DNA of 64,000 nt from Streptomyces vinaceus (GTDB taxonomy: Bacteria; Actinomycetota; Actinomycetes; Streptomycetales; Streptomycetaceae): positions 4,486,001-4,550,000 of the forward strand of contig NZ_CP023692.1 in assembly GCF_008704935.1 (NCBI RefSeq), in the 5' to 3' direction. Each line of letters starts with the position of its first letter. Positions within the stretch are counted from its first letter, which is position 1. This document shows positions 45,126-54,394 of the stretch, piece by piece. The position numbers were made by a program, and so were the translations under genes. The notes under the pieces are model-generated. The model was not told the DNA's origin and searched no databases. It saw only the letters and a program-made list of their open reading frames with translations.

Positions 45126-46448
45126 CTACCGGACCTCGATGAACCCCTCCGCCGACCGCGCGGGCCGCTCCGGTGGAGCCGCCGCGGCATGGCCCACCGC
45201 CACGGCCCCCATCGGGTCCCAGCCCTGCGGCAGCCCGAGCACCTTGCGCACCACGTCCCGGCAGAACATCGTCGAGGACACCCATGCCGAGCCCAGCCGC
45301 TCCCCGGCCAGCGCGACCAGGAAGTTCTGCACGCCCGCGCCCATCGCGACGACGAACATCTCCCGCTCCGCCGCGTCGCGCCGGGCGTGCCCGTAGTCGT
45401 GCGCGCCGTCCGTCACCATGCACGGCACGACCAGGTACGGGGCCTTGCGCAGCACGTCGCCCCGCCGGACCCGTTTGGCGATGGACTCCTCGGACTTGCC
45501 GTCGCGCCTGAGGTCCTCGACCCATGCGTCGCGCATCGCATCCAGCAGCTCCAGCCGGGACCGCGGCGACTCCAGCAGGACGAACCGCCACGGCGTCGTG
45601 TGGTGCGGGGCCGGGGCCGTCACGGCCGCCGCCACCGCGCGGCGGACCGCGCCCGGGTCCACCGGCTCGTCGGTGAAGGCCCGTACGGTACGGCGCTGCG
45701 TCACCGCCTCCCGTACCGCCTCCGAGGTGCCCAGCCGGAACATGTCGTCGGCGGGCGCGCGCACCAGGTCGGCCGCCGCCGAACCCTCGCCGAGCACGTG
45801 GGCCAGCCCGCGCACGACGGCCACCGGCAGCCCGGCCGCCTTGCCCTTGACCAGGTCCCCGGCCGCGGCCAGCTCGTCCGCCGTGGCCACGATCGTCGCG
45901 CTCAGCGGATTGCCCCGGTCGTCCGTGCCGCCGCGCAGGTCGTCCAGGACCCGCACTCCGGCCGAGCCGATCGCCACGTCCGTGAGCCCGGTGCGCCAGG
46001 GGCGCCCGAAGGTGTCGGTCACGACGACGCCGACGTCGACGCCGAGCAGCTCGCGCAGTGCGGCGCGGATCGCGGCGGCCGAGGCGTCGGGGTCCTCGGG
46101 CAGCAGCAGGACGGTGCCCGGCTCGGTGTTCGAGGCGTCGACGCCGGCCGCGGCCATGACGAGCCCCTGCCGGTTCTCGACGATCCGCAGGGCGCCGCGG
46201 CGGGCGACGACCCGTACGGTCTCGGCGTCTATGGCCTCCTCGCGGGAGTCGGCGCGGACGATCCGGCCCTCCGCCTTCGAGACGATCTTCGAGGTGACCA
46301 GCAGGACGTCCCCGTCCCGCAGCCCGGGCTCCGCGGCCGCGATCAGCGCGGCCAGGTCGTCGCCGGGCCGGACCTCGGGGATCCCGGCGACGGCGCGCAC
46401 CTCGTACGAGGGAACCGCGGGGGCGGCCGGGGCGGCGGGCACGCTCAC
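45126..46448 (-). CDS. fbiB: F420-0:gamma-glutamyl ligase with FMN nitroreductase domain
   Basis: 440 residues. Residues 1-240 form the CofE-type ligase (VTSKIVSKAEGRI; TDTFGRPWRTG), which adds glutamates to F420-0. Residues 245-440 form the nitroreductase-like FMN domain of actinobacterial FbiB (RRTVRAFTD..., HTTPWRFVLL, YLVVPC). The latter reduces dehydro-F420 and helps elongate the tail. The GTG start overlaps the fbiA stop by four bases. Length and two-domain order are as in M. tuberculosis Rv3262. Confidence 0.94.
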   Translation of the reverse strand: MSVPAAPAAPAVPSYEVRAVAGIPEVRPGDDLAALIAAAEPGLRDGDVLLVTSKIVSKAEGRIVRADSREEAIDAETVRVVARRGALRIVENRQGLVMAAAGVDASNTEPGTVLLLPEDPDASAAAIRAALRELLGVDVGVVVTDTFGRPWRTGLTDVAIGSAGVRVLDDLRGGTDDRGNPLSATIVATADELAAAGDLVKGKAAGLPVAVVRGLAHVLGEGSAAADLVRAPADDMFRLGTSEAVREAVTQRRTVRAFTDEPVDPGAVRRAVAAAVTAPAPHHTTPWRFVLLESPRSRLELLDAMRDAWVEDLRRDGKSEESIAKRVRRGDVLRKAPYLVVPCMVTDGAHDYGHARRDAAEREMFVVAMGAGVQNFLVALAGERLGSAWVSSTMFCRDVVRKVLGLPQGWDPMGAVAVGHAAAAPPERPARSAEGFIEVR

Positions 46449-47404
46449 CGGGCGGCCTCCGCCAGTGCCATCGCGGCCCGCGCCATCTCGGCCGTGGCGG
46501 CCACGTCGGTCATCATCAGCGGCACGGCGCGGCAGGCGATCCCCGCGGCCTCCACCTCGGCGACGGCGTCCGCGTCGGCCGGGTCCACGAGCCAGCCGTC
46601 GAGGAGTTCGGCCCCGTAGTGCCGGGCGACGGCGGCGGCGGTGGACTCGACCCCGACGGCGGCGAGCACCTTGTCGGCCATCCCGCGCACGGGTGCGCCC
46701 CCGACGATGGGGGAGAGCCCGATGACGGGCGCCCCGGCGGCGGCCACGGCCTCGCGGATGCCGGGCACGGCGAGGATGGTGCCGACGGAGACGACCGGGT
46801 TGGACGGCGGGAAGAGGATCAGGTCGGCGGCCGCGAGGGCCTCCAGCACGCCGGGAGCGGGCTTGGCCTGTTCGGCGCCCACGGGTACGACGGCCTCGGC
46901 GTCGAGCGAGGCGCGCAGCCGGACCCAGTACTCCTGGAAGTGGATGACGCGGCGTTCGCCGCTCTCGGGGTCGGTGACGGCGACGTGCGTCTCCACGCGG
47001 TCGTCGGACATGGGCAGCAGCCGGACCCCGGGCTGCCAGCGGTCGCACAGCGCCTCGGTGACGGCGCTCAGCGGGTAGCCCGCGCCGAGCATCTGCGTAC
47101 GGACGATGTGGGTGGCGAAGTCACGGTCGCCGAGGCCGAACCAGGACGGTCCGACCCCGTACGCCGCGAGCTCCTCCTTGACGGTGAAGGACTCCTCGGT
47201 GCGGCCCCAGCCCTGGTCCTCGTTGATGCCACCGCCGAGGGTGTACATCACCGTGTCCAGATCGGGGCACACCTTCAGCCCGAACAGGTGGATGTCGTCA
47301 CCGGTGTTGCCGATGACCGTGATGTCCGCGTCGGGAGCCGCGGCCTTGAGGCCGCGGAGGAAGCGGGCGCCGCCGATACCGCCGGCCAGAACAACAATGC
47401 GCAT
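46445..47404 (-). CDS. fbiA: Phosphoenolpyruvyl/2-phospho-L-lactate transferase of F420 synthesis
   Basis: 319 residues. It joins a lactyl or phosphoenolpyruvyl-type diphospho-guanosine to the F0 ring, the step before FbiB. VVLAGGIGGARFLRGL (residues 4-19) is the nucleotide/F0 loop; VIGNTGDDIHLFGLKVCPD and LFPPSNPVVSVGTIL complete the CofD signature. ATG at 47404 has no strong ribosome site and could be leaderless. fbiA and fbiB are coupled. F420 is used by many Streptomyces redox enzymes, including antibiotic biosynthesis. Confidence 0.94.
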   Translation of the reverse strand: MRIVVLAGGIGGARFLRGLKAAAPDADITVIGNTGDDIHLFGLKVCPDLDTVMYTLGGGINEDQGWGRTEESFTVKEELAAYGVGPSWFGLGDRDFATHIVRTQMLGAGYPLSAVTEALCDRWQPGVRLLPMSDDRVETHVAVTDPESGERRVIHFQEYWVRLRASLDAEAVVPVGAEQAKPAPGVLEALAAADLILFPPSNPVVSVGTILAVPGIREAVAAAGAPVIGLSPIVGGAPVRGMADKVLAAVGVESTAAAVARHYGAELLDGWLVDPADADAVAEVEAAGIACRAVPLMMTDVAATAEMARAAMALAEAAR

Positions 47405-47470
47405 GCGGACAGTCTGTCAGCCGGTCGATCGCCGCCACGGAGGGGTGCGGCCGGGTGACGGGCGGGCCGG

Positions 47471-48025
47471 TCAGGCGGGTACGTGTTCCCGGCGCGCCGG
47501 GGAGCAGGAGTGCATCGGCATCTCGGTCAGACCCGGGAAGTAGACGTGCAGGCTGACGGCGCCTTCGAGGGTGTCGTTGACGACCTCGTGGGCGTAGCCG
47601 GGGGCGAAGACGCGCTGGGCGCCGGCGCCGAGGGTGAGCGCTCCGCGCGGGCCGTGCTCGGTGAGCTCGCCGTCGAGGACGGTCAGGACGCCGGAGGAGG
47701 CGCCGTGGGCGTGGCGGCCGCTGCCCTGGCCGGGGACCCAGCTGAGCAGCCAGACCTCGTAACCCGGGCCGGTGCGCAGCCGGTGGTACCAGCGGGTGGT
47801 GGCGTCGTACTCGACCAGGTGCTCCCATTCGGCCCGGTTCGCGGCGATGGAGCGGGCGAGGCCGGCGAACTCGGCGACGGTGGCCGGGTGTTCGCGGGCG
47901 GGCTGGAGGAGGTGCTGGACGGAGAGGATGTCGCCGGCGATCTGGAGGTCGCTCTCGACGGCGAGGGGGGCGGCGGGGGCGAGGGCGGGAGCGGTGGCGC
48001 GGATGCTCACGGAGGTGCTGTTCAT
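47471..48025 (-). CDS. Cysteine dioxygenase
   Basis: 184 residues, cupin fold. It oxidises cysteine to cysteine sulfinate with O2 and iron. The iron ligands are His105 and His107 in GRHAHG and His146 in GYAHEVVN. The ATG at 48025 has GAGGA about 13 bases upstream. S. coelicolor carries a similar gene next to whiB. Upstream on the same strand is a stable hairpin (48081-48105) in the leader, so the level may be controlled after initiation. A related thiol dioxygenase specificity cannot be excluded. Confidence 0.9.
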   Translation of the reverse strand: MNSTSVSIRATAPALAPAAPLAVESDLQIAGDILSVQHLLQPAREHPATVAEFAGLARSIAANRAEWEHLVEYDATTRWYHRLRTGPGYEVWLLSWVPGQGSGRHAHGASSGVLTVLDGELTEHGPRGALTLGAGAQRVFAPGYAHEVVNDTLEGAVSLHVYFPGLTEMPMHSCSPARREHVPA

Positions 48026-48294
48026 CGTGGGGGAGTCCTCGACGGATGTCAGTCGTGCTGGCGGTCGCTGTGGGGGTGGCCGGAGCTCAGGGAGCCGAAG
48101 CTCCGAAGGCATCAACAGCTGCAACAGCAACAGCGAACCTGGGCAGCACTCAGGAACCCACGAATGGGGGTCCGGGTGGCGGCCGAGGTCACTGACATGG
48201 GGACAAGGAGACCGGGTCGTGGGCCCGACTGTCAACCCAATGCCTCGAATGGCCGCAAAAGTTTCATCTGATCCGGTTGCCGTGGTGGAAGAAA

Positions 48295-48308
48295 GGTTTG
48301 TGCAAACC
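48295..48308. promoter_or_regulatory. GGTTTGTGCAAACC perfect 14-bp palindrome
   Basis: 6+2+6 dyad in the cysteine dioxygenase/whiB gap, about 270 bp upstream of cysteine dioxygenase and 370 bp upstream of whiB. A likely operator; the binding protein is unknown. Confidence 0.5.
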
Positions 48309-48571
48309 GATGCAGGGGAGATGGCGCTGCACACCGTGTCACGGCCCCACATGCCCGGCCCAAACCCGACGCGCCGCCTCGTGATCGAAATGTGATCTAC
48401 GCCGCTTCTTTGGCTTGATCGCAACCGCACCGCGAAGCGGTACGTCGATTGCGGGTGAACACGGGCCCGTGGGGCACCCGATGCATGTGTCACGATTTTT
48501 GGCGATATGAACACTTTCTGCATACGCTTGGTTCCGCAGAGTGAATAAGGGGCCCAATAGCAGATCTCGGC

Positions 48572-48601
48572 TTGACTGCCCGGGAGCGGCCCACTTGTAA
48601 T
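48572..48601 (+). promoter_or_regulatory. Candidate whiB promoter, TTGACT / 18 bp / TGTAAT
   Basis: TTGACT at 48572-48577 and TGTAAT at 48596-48601 give an 18-bp spacer and a start about 67 bases before the whiB ATG. This would fit the vegetative HrdB-type promoter. Confidence 0.6.
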
Positions 48602-48674
48602 TTCACTCGTGTCGTTACGTAGCGATGAGTGACGACAACACCACGGGGACGCACAGACAGAGCGAGGGGCGCAC

Positions 48675-48938
48675 ATGACCGAGCTGTTTCAGGAACTGCT
48701 GGTCGAGGAGGCGGACGAAGAGCTCGGATGGCAGGAGCGCGCTCTGTGCGCCCAGACCGACCCCGAGTCCTTCTTTCCCGAGAAGGGCGGCTCCACCCGC
48801 GAGGCCAAGAAGGTCTGCCTCGCCTGCGAGGTCCGCTCCGAATGCCTTGAGTACGCACTCGCCAACGACGAGCGGTTCGGCATCTGGGGAGGCCTCTCCG
48901 AGCGCGAACGCCGACGGCTGAAAAAGGCCGCCGTCTGA
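48675..48938 (+). CDS. whiB: WhiB sporulation regulator, iron-sulfur protein
   Basis: 87 residues, the length and sequence of Streptomyces WhiB. Four cluster-binding Cys: 25, 48, 51 and 57 (CLACEVRSEC). The GIWGG turn (69-73) and basic C-terminus (RERRRLKK) contact DNA and sigma factor. Needed for sporulation septation together with WhiA; WhiB-type proteins act with sigma70-family RNA polymerase. ATG has GAGGGG upstream. A hairpin terminator follows. The mycobacterial homologue WhiB2 is in the same neighbourhood. Confidence 0.97.
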   Translation: MTELFQELLVEEADEELGWQERALCAQTDPESFFPEKGGSTREAKKVCLACEVRSECLEYALANDERFGIWGGLSERERRRLKKAAV

Positions 48939-49047
48939 GCACGCAGCGCAACCCCGCGCCACGCACGGCGACGCGCAGCGGTACGCCGGACACCACGCGG
49001 CACATCGAGCGGAACATCGCGCGGAACAGCGCGATGAGCAGAGCAAA

Positions 49048-49086
49048 CGGTCCGCCTCCTGCACCTTCCCCGCAGGAGGCGGACCG
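49048..49086 (+). terminator. whiB terminator
   Basis: Perfect 15-bp stem, arms 49048-49062 and 49072-49086, loop of nine. It begins about 110 bp after the whiB stop, followed by CTGTGTTTCC. Confidence 0.8.
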
Positions 49087-49204
49087 CTGTGTTTCCAGCC
49101 GTTAGTGTGGGGCGCTGTCCAGCAGCCTCCGGGAGCACACCACCCCGGATCCTCCCCACGGACCGCGTCCGGGGGGACCCCCAGGCCGGAGGGCCAGTAG
49201 AGCG

Positions 49205-52200
49205 ATGTCCCTGCACAGCCAGTCGACGGCCTCCCACCAGGCTGCCGCCACACCCGAGTTCCCCCGGCACGTCGTCACCGCGGTCCTCGTCGCCCACGAC
49301 GGCGCCCGCTGGCTGCCCAAGACGCTCGCCGGCCTCCTCGGCCAGGAACGCCCCGCGCAGAACCACGTCGCCGCCGACACCGGCAGCGCCGACGACTCCG
49401 CGCGGCTCCTCGGCGAAGCCCTCGGCGAGGACCGCGTCCTGCACCTCGCCCGCCGCACCGGCTTCGGCGCCGCCGTCGACGAGGCCGTCCGCTCCGCCGG
49501 CACCCTGACCCCCGAGGACCTCCCGTACCTCAAGCGCCCCAGCGGCTGGGACCCCGTCAGCCGCACCTGGCGCGACGACGCGTACGACCTCCCCGAACTC
49601 CCCCACGGCGAACCCGTCCAGTGGCTCTGGCTGCTCCACGACGACAGCGCCCCCGAGCCCGACGCCCTCACCGAACTGCTCCGCGTCGCCGACGAGAACC
49701 CCGGCGCCGCCGTCATCGGCCCCAAGCTGCGCGGCTGGTACGACAAGAAGCAGCTCCTCGAAGCCGGCGTCACCATCGCCCGCAGCGGCCGCCGCTGGAC
49801 CGGCCTCGACCGCCGCGAACAGGACCAGGGCCAGCACGACCAGGTCCGCCCCGTCCTGTCCGTCTCCACCGCCGGCATGCTCGTACGCCGCGACGTGTAC
49901 GACGCCCTCGGCGGCTTCGACCGCCGCCTGCCGCTCATGCGCGACGACGTCGACCTGTGCTGGCGCGCCCAGAGCGCCGGCCACGAGGTCCTCGTCGCCC
50001 CCGACGCCGTCCTGCGCCACGCCGAGGCCGCCGCCCGCGAGCGCCGCACCGTCGACTGCGCCGGACGTACGAGCTCCAGCCCGCACCGGGTCGACAAGGC
50101 CGGCGCCGTCTACACGGTCCTCGCCAACAGCTCCGGCCGCGCCCTGCCGTACGTCCTGCTGCGCCTGCTCGTCGGCACCGTGCTGCGCACCCTCGCCTAC
50201 CTCGTCGGCAAGGCCCCCGGCCAGGCCGTCGACGAGATCACCGGCCTCCTCGCCACCCTGCTGCGCCCCGGCCGCATCCTCGGCGCCCGCCGCCGGCGAG
50301 GCCGCCCCGCCGTTCCCGCCAAGGAACTGCGGCCCCTGTTCCCGCCCCCGGGCGCGAGCGTGCGGGCCAACGCCGAACAGCTCGCCGGGTACTTCGGCGC
50401 CGACCGCGACACCGACACGGCCGCCGTCGGCCGGCACGGCGGAGCCGTCGAATCTGGCCCCGGCGACGACGACGCCGACTACCTGGAGATCGAACAGTTC
50501 GCGCGCCTCAAGCGGATCGCCCGCAACCCCGCGCCCGTCCTCTTCGCCCTCCTCCTGCTCGTCTCCGTCATCGCCTGCCGCGCCCTGCTCGGCGGCGGCT
50601 CCCTCATGGGCGGCGCCCTGCTGCCCGCCCCCGACAGCGGACCCGCCCTCTGGCGCGCCTACACCGACGACTGGCAGCCCGTGGCCACCGGCTCCACCGC
50701 CGGAGCGCCCCCCTACCTCGCCGTCCTCGGCGCCCTCGCCACCGTCCTGTTCGGCTCCTCCAGCGCCGCGCTGACCCTGCTGCTCGTCTGCTCGGTCCCG
50801 CTCGCCGGGCTCACCGCCTACTTCGCCTCCCGGCCGCTCGTCGAGTCCCGGCTGCTGCGCGCCTGGGCCGCCGTCGCCTACGCCTTCCTGCCCGCCGTCA
50901 CCGGAGCCCTCGCCGGCGGCCGCCTCGGCACCGCCGTCCTCGCGATCCTGCTCCCGCTCATCGCCCGCTCGGCCGTCGCCGCCTTCGGCTTCGGCACCGC
51001 GGGAGCGGGCGAGGAGCGCTCCGGCTGGCGCCCGGTGTGGACGTACACCCTCCTGCTGACCCTGGCCACCGCCTTCACCCCCGTCGTGTGGCCGCTGGCC
51101 GCCGTCCTCGGCGCTGCCGCGCTGGTCTTGCGCCGCGCCGACTGGAAGGCGTACGGCCTGCGGCTGCTCGCCACCCTCGCCGTCCCGCTCCTGGTGCTCG
51201 CCCCCTGGTCGCTGAGCCTGCTCACGCACCCCGGCCGGCTCCTGCACGAGGCCGGCCTGCCCTACGGATCCGGCTCGGCCACCGCCCTGGACCTCCTCGG
51301 CATCAGCCCCGGCGGCCCCCGCACCGCCGGCGGCCTGCTGCTCATCGGCATCGTCCTGGCCGCCCTGGCCGCCCTGCTGCGCGCCGAGCGGCAGTTCGCC
51401 GTCCGCACCGCCTGGGCCGCCGCCCTCGCCGCGCTGCTGCTGGCCGTCGTCGTCAACCGCACCGGCTGGGCCGGACCCGCCACCCTCGTCTACGGACTGG
51501 CCCTGCTCGCCGCCGCCGTCGTCGGCGCCGAGGGTGCCAAGGAGCGGGTCGCCGCCAGCAGCTTCGGCTGGCGCCAGCCCCTCGCCGCGCTGATCGCGCT
51601 CGCCGCCGCCGCGGGTCCCCTGCTCGGCGCCGCCGGCTGGATGATCAGCGGCGCCGACGGCCCGCTGGAGCGGCGCGACCCGGTCCAGGTCCCGGCCTTC
51701 GTCGCCGAGGAGAGCGGCACCCGCGACCAGGCCCGCACCCTCGTCCTCGGTGGCACCTCACCCGCCACCGTCTCGTACACCCTGGTCCGCGGCTCCGGCG
51801 GCCGCCTCGGCGACGCCGAGATCGCCGCCGAGGCCGGCAGCAGCCGCCAGCTCGACAAGGTCGTCTCCAGCCTCGTCGCCGGCTCCGGCGCCGACCAGAG
51901 CGACCAGCTCAGCGGGTTCGCGATCCGCTACATCCTGGTCCGCGATGGCGCCCCGCAGCAGATGCGCAAGGTCCTCGACGCCACCCCCGGCCTCAGCCGC
52001 CTCAGCCAGCTCGACGGCAGCGCCCTGTGGCGGGTGGACCGCCAGGTCGCCCGCGCCGTCATCGTCCCCGGCAAGCCGGGCGAGGCGCCCATCCCGGTCG
52101 CGTCCGGCCCCGTCGAGGTCCACACCAAGATCCCGGCGGGCGAGGCGGGCCGGGTGCTGCGCGTCGCCGACCGGGCGGCCCCCGGCTGGCAGGCCACCCT

Positions 52201-52864
52201 CGACGGCAAGCCCCTCAAGCCCAAGACCCTCGACGGCTGGGCCCAGGGCTTCGAACTGCCCGCCGCGGGCGGCCGCCTCGACCTCGTCCACGAGGACGCG
52301 CTGACCCGGACCGCCTGGCACTGGGCGCAGGGCCTGCTCGCGCTCGTCCTGCTCGTGATGGCCCTGCCGGGCCGCCGGGCCCGCCTGGACGACGACCTGC
52401 CCGAGGAGGAGGCGGAGGCCGCCGAGCGGTCCGCCGCGGGCGAGGCCGGCGAGGGCCGCCGCGCCCGCCGGCTGCGCGCCGAGGCCGAGTCCGCGGCCGC
52501 CGCGAAGCCCGCGGCCGAGGAGCCCGCGGGCGCGGTCGCCGACCCGTACGCGCAGATCCCCGCGCAGCCGGTGTACGGGGAGGACGCGTACCCGTACCCG
52601 GAGTACGGCGACCAGGGCTACGCGTACGAGCAGCAGCCCGGGCAGCCCCAGCACCCGCAGCAGCCGTACGCGCCCGCGCCCGCGCAGGCCCCCGGGTACG
52701 AGCAGTACCCGTACCCGCAGCAGGGCTACGAGGCCCAGCCGGCGTACCCGCAGCAGCCCCAGCAGCCGCCGCACCAGCAGCCGTACCCCTACCCGCCGTA
52801 CGAGCAGCCGTACGACACCTACGGACAGCACGAGCCGCGTCCCGACGGGAGCCACCAGCAGTGA
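49205..52864 (+). CDS. GT2 glycosyltransferase fused to a large membrane region, 1219 residues
   Basis: Residues about 20-320 form a GT2 domain with VAHDGARWLPKTL, DDS in LLHDDSAPEPD, and FDRRLPLMRDDVDLCWRA. Residues about 435-790 carry ten or more hydrophobic helices. A periplasmic-type domain follows (about 810-1010), then one more helix (about 1032-1055). The last 105 residues are rich in Pro, Gln and Tyr (QQP, PYP, YEQ repeats), probably cytoplasmic and disordered. It may transfer a sugar to a lipid carrier or polymer. The stop overlaps the next gene's GTG by four bases. Substrate unknown. Confidence 0.87.
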   Translation: MSLHSQSTASHQAAATPEFPRHVVTAVLVAHDGARWLPKTLAGLLGQERPAQNHVAADTGSADDSARLLGEALGEDRVLHLARRTGFGAAVDEAVRSAGTLTPEDLPYLKRPSGWDPVSRTWRDDAYDLPELPHGEPVQWLWLLHDDSAPEPDALTELLRVADENPGAAVIGPKLRGWYDKKQLLEAGVTIARSGRRWTGLDRREQDQGQHDQVRPVLSVSTAGMLVRRDVYDALGGFDRRLPLMRDDVDLCWRAQSAGHEVLVAPDAVLRHAEAAARERRTVDCAGRTSSSPHRVDKAGAVYTVLANSSGRALPYVLLRLLVGTVLRTLAYLVGKAPGQAVDEITGLLATLLRPGRILGARRRRGRPAVPAKELRPLFPPPGASVRANAEQLAGYFGADRDTDTAAVGRHGGAVESGPGDDDADYLEIEQFARLKRIARNPAPVLFALLLLVSVIACRALLGGGSLMGGALLPAPDSGPALWRAYTDDWQPVATGSTAGAPPYLAVLGALATVLFGSSSAALTLLLVCSVPLAGLTAYFASRPLVESRLLRAWAAVAYAFLPAVTGALAGGRLGTAVLAILLPLIARSAVAAFGFGTAGAGEERSGWRPVWTYTLLLTLATAFTPVVWPLAAVLGAAALVLRRADWKAYGLRLLATLAVPLLVLAPWSLSLLTHPGRLLHEAGLPYGSGSATALDLLGISPGGPRTAGGLLLIGIVLAALAALLRAERQFAVRTAWAAALAALLLAVVVNRTGWAGPATLVYGLALLAAAVVGAEGAKERVAASSFGWRQPLAALIALAAAAGPLLGAAGWMISGADGPLERRDPVQVPAFVAEESGTRDQARTLVLGGTSPATVSYTLVRGSGGRLGDAEIAAEAGSSRQLDKVVSSLVAGSGADQSDQLSGFAIRYILVRDGAPQQMRKVLDATPGLSRLSQLDGSALWRVDRQVARAVIVPGKPGEAPIPVASGPVEVHTKIPAGEAGRVLRVADRAAPGWQATLDGKPLKPKTLDGWAQGFELPAAGGRLDLVHEDALTRTAWHWAQGLLALVLLVMALPGRRARLDDDLPEEEAEAAERSAAGEAGEGRRARRLRAEAESAAAAKPAAEEPAGAVADPYAQIPAQPVYGEDAYPYPEYGDQGYAYEQQPGQPQHPQQPYAPAPAQAPGYEQYPYPQQGYEAQPAYPQQPQQPPHQQPYPYPPYEQPYDTYGQHEPRPDGSHQQ

Positions 52865-54342
52865 AGCAGCGCGCACCCCTGACGCTGGCGGCGGTGGCCG
52901 CGGCCCTGGCGGCCGTCACCGGCGTCGGCCACCTCACCGCCCCCGCCGCCCCGGCCGCCGATGCCAAGCCCGCGACCGCGGCGCAGATGCCGGTGGAGCG
53001 GTCCGCGCTGGTGTGCCCGGCGCCCAGCTCCTCGGACATCGCGGAGACCACGTACACGGCGATCACCCCCGGTGCGGCCGGCGCCCCCGGCAAGGGCACG
53101 GCCCGCCTCCTCGGCGCGACCAAGGAGGCCAAGCCGGTGCTGGAGCTCAAGGAGCGCGGCAAGCCGGCCGGGGCCACCGCCTCCGGCGCGGGCGCCCCCG
53201 CGCTGACGGGCGTCGCCGACGGCGTCCTGGCCCCCGGCTGGACCGCGCAGCAGACCACGAAGGTCACCGTCGGCCGGGCGCGCGGGGTCCTCGGCCTCGG
53301 CTGCACCACGCCCGGCACCGACTTCTGGTTCCCCGGCGCGAGCACGGCCAAGGGACGCGAGGACTACGTGCACCTCACCAACCCCGACGACACCGCGGCC
53401 GTGATCGACATCAAGATGTTCGGCCCGGACGGGGCGGTCAAGTCCGAGGGCGGCACCGGCGAGAACATCCGGATCGACCCCAAGTCCACCAAGGCCGTCT
53501 CCCTTGCCTCCCTGGCGCCCGGCGCGCAGCTCGCGGACGTCACCGCCCATGTGACGACCCGTGCGGGCCGGGTCGGCGCCTCCGTGCAGGTCGGCGAGGA
53601 GGGGGTGGGCGCCGACTGGCTGCCGGCCTCCGCCGACCCGGCGGGCTCGCTGGTGCTGCCCGGGATCCCGGCGGACGCCACCTCCGTACGGCTGGTGGCC
53701 TTCGCGCCGGGCGAGGAGGACGCGGACCTCACGGTCAAGCTGGCCGGGCCGAACGGCTCGATCAGCCCGGCGGGCAACGAGCAGCTGCACCTCAAGGGCG
53801 GTATGACGGCGGGCGTCGACCTCAAGGACGTGACCCGCGGCGAGGCGGGCTCGCTGGTGCTGGCCCCGGCGAACGGCAAGAAGGCCGTACCGGTGGTGGC
53901 GGCGGTGCGCGTGGTCCGCGGCACCGGCGCCAAGCAGGAGCTGGGCTTCGTACCGGCGACCGGGCCGGTCGCCGCGCGCGCCACCGTCGCCGACAACCGG
54001 GCCGACGAGAACGCGACGCTGCTCTCGCTGACGGCGGTGGGCGGCGCGGACGCGAAGGTCAAGGTGACGGCCTCGGCGGGGACGGAGGCCGGTGAGCCGG
54101 CCTCGAAGGAGGTCACGGTCAAGGCGGGCACCACGCAGGCCGTGTCGCTGGCCCCGGCGGGTGCCAAGGGCGCCTACGCGCTGACGGTCGAGACCGTCTC
54201 CGGCGGGCCGGTGTACGCGGCCCGCACGCTGACACTGCCGCACGAGGGGATCTTGATGTTCACGATCCAGCCGCTGTCGGACGACCACGCGACGGTCTCG
54301 GTCCCGAAGGCCACCGAGGACCTCACGGTCCTGACCGACTGA
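52861..54342 (+). CDS. Secreted DUF5719-type protein
   Basis: 493 residues, coupled to the upstream glycosyltransferase by GTGA overlap. Signal peptide about 1-33 (LAAVAAALAAVTGVGHLTAPAAPA). The mature part is beta-rich with repeated Ig-like segments; DYVHLTNPDDTAAVIDIKMFGPDG resembles the conserved first block of DUF5719. Two Cys (VCPAPS and GCTTPG) may form a disulfide. No membrane anchor or enzymatic motif. Coupling suggests that it works with the glycosyltransferase outside the membrane; the role is unknown. Confidence 0.82.
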   Translation: MKQRAPLTLAAVAAALAAVTGVGHLTAPAAPAADAKPATAAQMPVERSALVCPAPSSSDIAETTYTAITPGAAGAPGKGTARLLGATKEAKPVLELKERGKPAGATASGAGAPALTGVADGVLAPGWTAQQTTKVTVGRARGVLGLGCTTPGTDFWFPGASTAKGREDYVHLTNPDDTAAVIDIKMFGPDGAVKSEGGTGENIRIDPKSTKAVSLASLAPGAQLADVTAHVTTRAGRVGASVQVGEEGVGADWLPASADPAGSLVLPGIPADATSVRLVAFAPGEEDADLTVKLAGPNGSISPAGNEQLHLKGGMTAGVDLKDVTRGEAGSLVLAPANGKKAVPVVAAVRVVRGTGAKQELGFVPATGPVAARATVADNRADENATLLSLTAVGGADAKVKVTASAGTEAGEPASKEVTVKAGTTQAVSLAPAGAKGAYALTVETVSGGPVYAARTLTLPHEGILMFTIQPLSDDHATVSVPKATEDLTVLTD

Positions 54343-54394
54343 GTACGGCCCCCGGGGCCGGTCCGGGCGGCCCCGGGCCGGCCCCGGTGGCCCG

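Larger units (their letters stand above)
48026..48674. promoter_or_regulatory. 649-bp divergent regulatory region of cysteine dioxygenase and whiB
   Basis: I see no convincing gene. It holds a hairpin CGGAGCT/AGCTCCG (48081-48087 with 48099-48105) in the cysteine dioxygenase leader. It also has a perfect 14-bp dyad (48295-48308), a possible hairpin (48420-48453) and a sigma70-type promoter before whiB. It is notably AT-richer from about 48230 to 48640. In S. coelicolor whiB has, from memory, two promoters, one developmental. Confidence 0.75.

Noticed and set aside
48339..48557. 72-codon minus-strand frame in the whiB upstream region, with several Cys
   Set aside because: No ribosome site seen, no known similarity, and it overlaps the regulatory region; not enough to call a gene.
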